This document shows, in pieces, positions 61,029 to 64,000 of a DNA stretch of 64,000 nt. Every line of letters starts with the position of its first letter. Position 1 is the stretch's first letter. Position numbers and translations under genes: made by a program. The stretch spans positions 158,318 through 222,317 of the forward strand of contig NZ_BOPF01000020.1 of the NCBI RefSeq assembly GCF_016863615.1. The letters run 5' to 3'. The DNA is from Virgisporangium aliadipatigenens. Lineage in GTDB: Bacteria > Actinomycetota > Actinomycetes > Mycobacteriales > Micromonosporaceae. A model generated the notes under the pieces. It worked only from the letters and a program-made list of their open reading frames with translations, had not been told where the DNA came from and did not search any database.

Positions 61029-61358
61029 CTACCGGAACTGGTTCTCCGCGTACGCCGAGGAGGCGGTGCCCTGGTCGGCGAACGCGTGCGACGAGACGGT
61101 CGCCCAGGCGGTCCAACCGCTGACGAGCGAGCCGTGCCGTGCGTACGAACGGCTCTGCCAGCTGCAGTCGGCCGTCTGGGCGTAGGCCTCGGCGTAGGCC
61201 GAACCGACGCTCAGGTAGCTGTACTTGCAGTACGCCTGGGCCGGGCTGGCGGCCATGACCCCGGCGACACTGAGGCCGAGCATCAGCCCGACCGCGGTGA
61301 CGGCAGAGCCGACCCGCCGGCGCAGGGCGGGCCTGCGCGTGGTGATTGCTGTCGACAT
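61029..61358 (-). CDS. small secreted peptide, lactococcin-972-like candidate bacteriocin
   Basis: The 109-residue precursor has a 42-residue signal peptide ending SPAQA. The mature peptide is 67 residues, begins YCKYSYLSVGSAYAEAYAQT and ends GTASSAYAENQFR, is rich in Ser, Ala, Tyr and Trp, and has two cysteines (2 and 23). Lactococcin 972 is a secreted 66-residue peptide of similar composition, so size and neighbours fit that group, but I see no decisive sequence match. GGGAGGAGCGTCGC before ATG at 61356-61358 is a strong Shine-Dalgarno. It heads the leftward cluster of lipoprotein, adaptor, ATPase, permease and XRE genes. Confidence 0.65.
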   Translation of the reverse strand: MSTAITTRRPALRRRVGSAVTAVGLMLGLSVAGVMAASPAQAYCKYSYLSVGSAYAEAYAQTADCSWQSRSYARHGSLVSGWTAWATVSSHAFADQGTASSAYAENQFR

Positions 61359-61536
61359 GCGACGCTCCTCCCGTGTGGTGGTGCGCTCCGGGCCGGTCGA
61401 CCCGGATCCGCATCTCCCGTGCGAGGCCGGACGATCCGTCCCACCGGGCCGGCCGTTCCGCCTCGGGAAGAGCATCGACCGCTGCCGTAAGCCGTCGTGG
61501 CAGCCGACGGTAAGTAGCGCTGCGTAGTCGTTCACG

Positions 61537-62256
61537 TCAGCCGCCGGCCGTGCTGTGGGCGTCCGGCGGCGCGTCGCGGGCCGGCCCGTCGTCGGGTACG
61601 GCGACCGTCTCGCCGGGGCGCGCCGGGCGGCCGAACGTGTACGTCACCGAGGCGTCGCCGTCGATCGGCACGCGGATCACGAGCATGCAGGCGGCCGGCA
61701 CCGAGCGGCAGTCGACCGGGTTCCCGTCGATCGGTTCGAGGTCGCTGGAGACGCGCCCGCTGTGACCCTGCGTGTTGATGAGGTCCCCGACCATCGCGGG
61801 CGGGACGGGCACCAGGACGATCTCGACGTTCTTGCCGACGGCTTTGAACGCGTCCGCGTAGCGCTGCCGGTCGGCGAGCGGATCCTTGATGCGCGCGACG
61901 AGATCCCCGTTCTCCCGGGTGATCTCGATCGTGGAGTCCGCGTAGGAGGTGGCCGGTCCGGTCCCGTCCTCGACGAGGCTGGGGCCGAGGACGGCGGTGC
62001 CGGTGACCGCGACGACGACGGCCGCCGCGAGCGCCAGCCGCCGCGTGACGCCGCGTTTCCCTTGCGCCGCAAGGCCTTTCGGCTCGCCGCGCCACGCGTC
62101 CGCCGCGCGGCGCCACGCGGGCGTCCGTGGCCCGGCCGCGGTGAGCTCCCCGGCGATGATCGCGGTGCGGAGCGCGGCGGCGGCCGGGCCGGCGTGCGTC
62201 CCGGCGAGGTCGTCGTCCCGGACCCGGGCGAGCCGGTCCACGTCGTTGTCGGTCAT
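61537..62256 (-). CDS. membrane partner protein of ECF sigma factor
   Basis: The 239-residue protein has a cytoplasmic head (1-70), a transmembrane helix (ALAAAVVVAVTGTAVLGPSL, about 75-94) and an extracytoplasmic domain (VEIVLVPVPPAMVGDLINTQ and an acidic Pro-rich tail). It overlaps the preceding ECF sigma gene by 4 bp. The arrangement matches the other sigma/partner pairs here; sequence motifs of zinc anti-sigma factors (HxxxCxxC) are absent. Confidence 0.72.
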   Translation of the reverse strand: MTDNDVDRLARVRDDDLAGTHAGPAAAALRTAIIAGELTAAGPRTPAWRRAADAWRGEPKGLAAQGKRGVTRRLALAAAVVVAVTGTAVLGPSLVEDGTGPATSYADSTIEITRENGDLVARIKDPLADRQRYADAFKAVGKNVEIVLVPVPPAMVGDLINTQGHSGRVSSDLEPIDGNPVDCRSVPAACMLVIRVPIDGDASVTYTFGRPARPGETVAVPDDGPARDAPPDAHSTAGG

Positions 62257-62816
62257 CGCGCTCCTCCCGGGATCGCGGGCGAATCGGCGGCAAGGTGGTG
62301 TCGCAGGCGTCGCCGCGCGCGGTGGATGCGGATCCGGGCCGCGTTGCGGGAGCACCCCAGCACCGTGGCGACGCCGCCGGCGTCGAGGCCCTCCCACGCG
62401 ACGAGCGCGAGCACCTCCCGGTCCTCCTCCGACATCCGGTCGAACGCCGTCCGCACGGCCTGTGCCTCGACGCTCTCGTCGGCGGCCGGCGCGTAGCGAC
62501 CGCGCACCTGGTCGGCGACCGCACGGGCGAGCGTGTGCCGGCGCACCTGCCCGCGCCGGTGGTTCGCCAACACGTTGCGGGCCACCACGTACAGCCACAG
62601 CCGGGCCGCCTCGCCGGACGGCACGGCGTCGATCCGGCGCCACGCGATGGCGAACGTCTCGGCGACCACGTCGGCCGCGTCCTCCGCGGAGTCGCAGCGG
62701 CGCACGGCGTAGCCGAGTATCCGGTCGAACGTGGCGGCGTAGAGCGCCTCGAAGCGGGCCGTCCGTCCGTCAGCCACGGCGGCGACCCGCTTCCGTTCCT
62801 CGATGGTGGGCGACAC
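62253..62816 (-). CDS. ECF RNA polymerase sigma factor
   Basis: The 187-residue factor has region 2 (SAEDAADVVAETFAIAWRRI, then ARLWLYVVARNVLANHRRGQ) and region 4 (LDAGGVATVLGCSRNAARIR). The likely start is GTG at 62814-62816, giving MSPTIEERKRV; the exact start is uncertain because no strong Shine-Dalgarno is visible. The stop overlaps the membrane partner gene by 4 bp. It is the third such sigma cassette in the window. Confidence 0.88.
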   Translation of the reverse strand: MSPTIEERKRVAAVADGRTARFEALYAATFDRILGYAVRRCDSAEDAADVVAETFAIAWRRIDAVPSGEAARLWLYVVARNVLANHRRGQVRRHTLARAVADQVRGRYAPAADESVEAQAVRTAFDRMSEEDREVLALVAWEGLDAGGVATVLGCSRNAARIRIHRARRRLRHHLAADSPAIPGGAR

Positions 62817-62875
62817 ATCCCGTACATGTCGCGAGGGCGGCGGGCATTTCAGCCGTTCCCCGGATCCGGGTGACG

Positions 62876-63688
62876 TCAAGCCGACGGTCGCCGGCGCGAA
62901 CCGTTGACCATCGTCAGCAGTTCGCGACCGTGCGCGCCGCGCAGCAGCGCCCGGTGCACCTCGGCCAGCAGCGGCGCGTCGAGCCCGCTGTGCTCCACCA
63001 GGTGCAGCCGGGCCTGCCGGTAGGTGTCGACGGATGCCTCGACCCGCCGTCCGGCCAGCGCCTGAGCGGCCATGAGCCGCAGCCACGCCGGCTCCCGGAA
63101 CGGGTGCAGCACCGTCATCGCCCGCAGGATCGGCAGCGCCTCCTCGGGCCGGTCCAGCGCGAGGTGGCTGTCGACGATCAGTTCCTCGGCCTGGAACCGC
63201 AGTTCTTCCAGCCCGATCGCCTCGACGCGCAGTTCGGCCACGTCGCGCACGTCGGCGAGCGCGTCGCCGCAGCGCCAGATGGCCCGCGCGCGTTCGAGAA
63301 CGCCCACCGCCTCGGCCTGCCGTCCGGCGGCGTGCAGGGCCCGCCCCTCGCGCACCAGTGCCCGGAACCGTTCCGCGTCGACGGCCACGCCGCCCGCGAG
63401 CCGATAACCGACCTGTCCGCGCTGCACGAATTCGCGCCCGCCGCGGCGGCCCAGCAGCCGCAGTCCGCGAATCTGGTTTCGCACCATCTGCATGGCGCTG
63501 TCCGGCGCGCTGTCTCCCCATACGTGCCGGACGATCTGTTCGCCCGACAGCGACACCCCGCGGTTGACCGTGAGAACGGCCAGAACCTTCCGCTGCTGGG
63601 GCGGTAGTGCCCCGTGCCAGCCACCCGGAACGTCCAGGATGACCGGCCCGAGTATCCCGATACCGATCGATTGCCCCGTGTCATGCAT
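62876..63688 (-). CDS. SARP-family transcriptional activator (BTAD)
   Basis: The 270-residue protein has an OmpR-like winged helix (LPPQQRKVLAVLTVNRGVSL then GEQIVRHVWGDSAPDSAMQM, residues about 28-70) and a BTAD domain (about 105-255, ending HLVEHSGLDAPLLAEVHRAL). It lacks an NTPase domain, so it is a short SARP of the ActII-ORF4 type. The likely ATG is at 63686-63688 (GGGGGGCTGGGCAC upstream); another ATG at 63719-63721 would add 11 residues. No biosynthetic gene cluster is visible in the window, so its target is unknown. Confidence 0.85.
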   Translation of the reverse strand: MHDTGQSIGIGILGPVILDVPGGWHGALPPQQRKVLAVLTVNRGVSLSGEQIVRHVWGDSAPDSAMQMVRNQIRGLRLLGRRGGREFVQRGQVGYRLAGGVAVDAERFRALVREGRALHAAGRQAEAVGVLERARAIWRCGDALADVRDVAELRVEAIGLEELRFQAEELIVDSHLALDRPEEALPILRAMTVLHPFREPAWLRLMAAQALAGRRVEASVDTYRQARLHLVEHSGLDAPLLAEVHRALLRGAHGRELLTMVNGSRRRPSA

Positions 63689-63720
63689 GTGCCCAGCCCC
63701 CCGAACTGTGGCCGCATTCA

Positions 63721-63885
63721 TGTGATGATCACGGCTGACGCCGCGCCCGAAACCTTATCGATTACCCTGCGACACCCGTGTCAAGGAATGTACAGCTCAA
63801 GGCTGTGCGAATTTGCAGGTTAAATGCACGCGTCAATTCCTGAGAAGGACTATTCGAAAATAGAGCAGTACTGCTATTTCCCACT
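63721..63885 (-). promoter_or_regulatory. A/T-rich upstream region of the short SARP gene
   Basis: These bases are the most A/T-rich of the right end and precede the SARP gene, so they probably hold its promoter; I do not assign exact -10/-35 boxes. A 12-bp palindrome AGCAGTACTGCT sits at 63864-63875 inside AAAATAG...ATTTC and may be a regulator site. Confidence 0.4.
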
Positions 63886-63921
63886 GGTCGGGAGGGGACC
63901 GGAGGAGACCGCCTCCCGACC
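63886..63921. terminator. hairpin terminator
   Basis: GGTCGGGAGG (63886-63895) pairs perfectly with CCTCCCGACC (63912-63921) around a 16-base loop that has its own short pairing. It follows the leftward partial gene at the right edge. Confidence 0.7.
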
Positions 63922-63936
63922 GTGGGCGGGAATTCG

Positions 63937-64000
63937 TCAGGCCGGGTCGGGCACCAGGCCGCCGGCGGTGCGGAACACCAGCCCGTCACCGTCGGTGTCG
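63937..64000 (-). CDS. 3' end of a protein-coding gene, likely repeat-containing secreted protein
   Basis: The last 21 codons of a leftward gene that enters from the right edge: ...DTDGDGLVFRTAGGLVPDPA-stop. The D-x-D-G-D-G loop is a calcium-binding pattern found in FG-GAP/VCBS repeats, but so little is visible that function cannot be given. The hairpin at 63886 follows, 16 bases after the stop. Confidence 0.45.
   Translation of the reverse strand, partial: DTDGDGLVFRTAGGLVPDPA

Overview
The window is very GC-rich DNA with strongly GC3-biased codons, frequent GTG/TTG starts, twin-arginine and lipobox signals, and many ECF sigma, SARP, ROK and subtilase genes. This points to a filamentous actinomycete, most plausibly Micromonosporaceae (Actinoplanes-like); the family is inferred and no rRNA or marker gene is present. 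It reads as an ordinary chromosomal accessory/housekeeping mix. No tRNA, rRNA, transposase, integrase or CRISPR array was found.

Left end (1-15 kb): the distal part of a Wadjet-type operon (jetA and the first codons of jetB, running off the left edge); a nucleotidyltransferase-methyltransferase fusion; two tandemly duplicated NAD-dependent epimerases; a Tat-exported phospholipase C; a GNAT; a SnoaL-tailed ECF sigma factor; a GIY-YIG/TPR fusion protein; a subtilase; a large palindromic element; and a Panacea-Fic toxin-antitoxin pair. From 15 to 22.4 kb: an Lrp-type regulator diverging from an E1alpha-E1beta-E2 2-oxoacid dehydrogenase operon (bkd-like), a secreted alpha/beta hydrolase, a ThDP enzyme and a small P-loop kinase.

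Middle (22.4-44.6 kb): secreted hydrolases dominate. There are two more subtilases with different C-terminal modules (P-domains; fascin-like trefoils), a subtilase remnant lacking its catalytic domain, a tripeptidyl-aminopeptidase-like hydrolase and a CHAP/FG-GAP protein next to a truncated paralogue. Divergent regulator/target pairs with visible operators are LysR-EamA, TetR-FAD oxidoreductase and ROK-mmsAB-chvE sugar ABC transporter. A membrane pseudokinase sits before the ROK gene.

Right end (44.6-64 kb): a possible six-gene unit (response regulator, histidine kinase, FN3 membrane protein, MoxR ATPase, DUF58, transglutaminase-fold protein lacking its catalytic residues); a SARP-LuxR pair; ECF sigma/membrane-partner cassettes; an orphan response regulator; and a compact cluster for a small secreted peptide with lipoprotein, peptidoglycan-binding adaptor, ABC ATPase, permease and XRE regulator. 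The last cluster resembles lactococcin-972-type bacteriocin loci and is the best candidate for an undescribed system. A 13-bp palindrome, consensus GTCCACWGTGGAC, recurs at least 16 times through the window, inside and outside genes.
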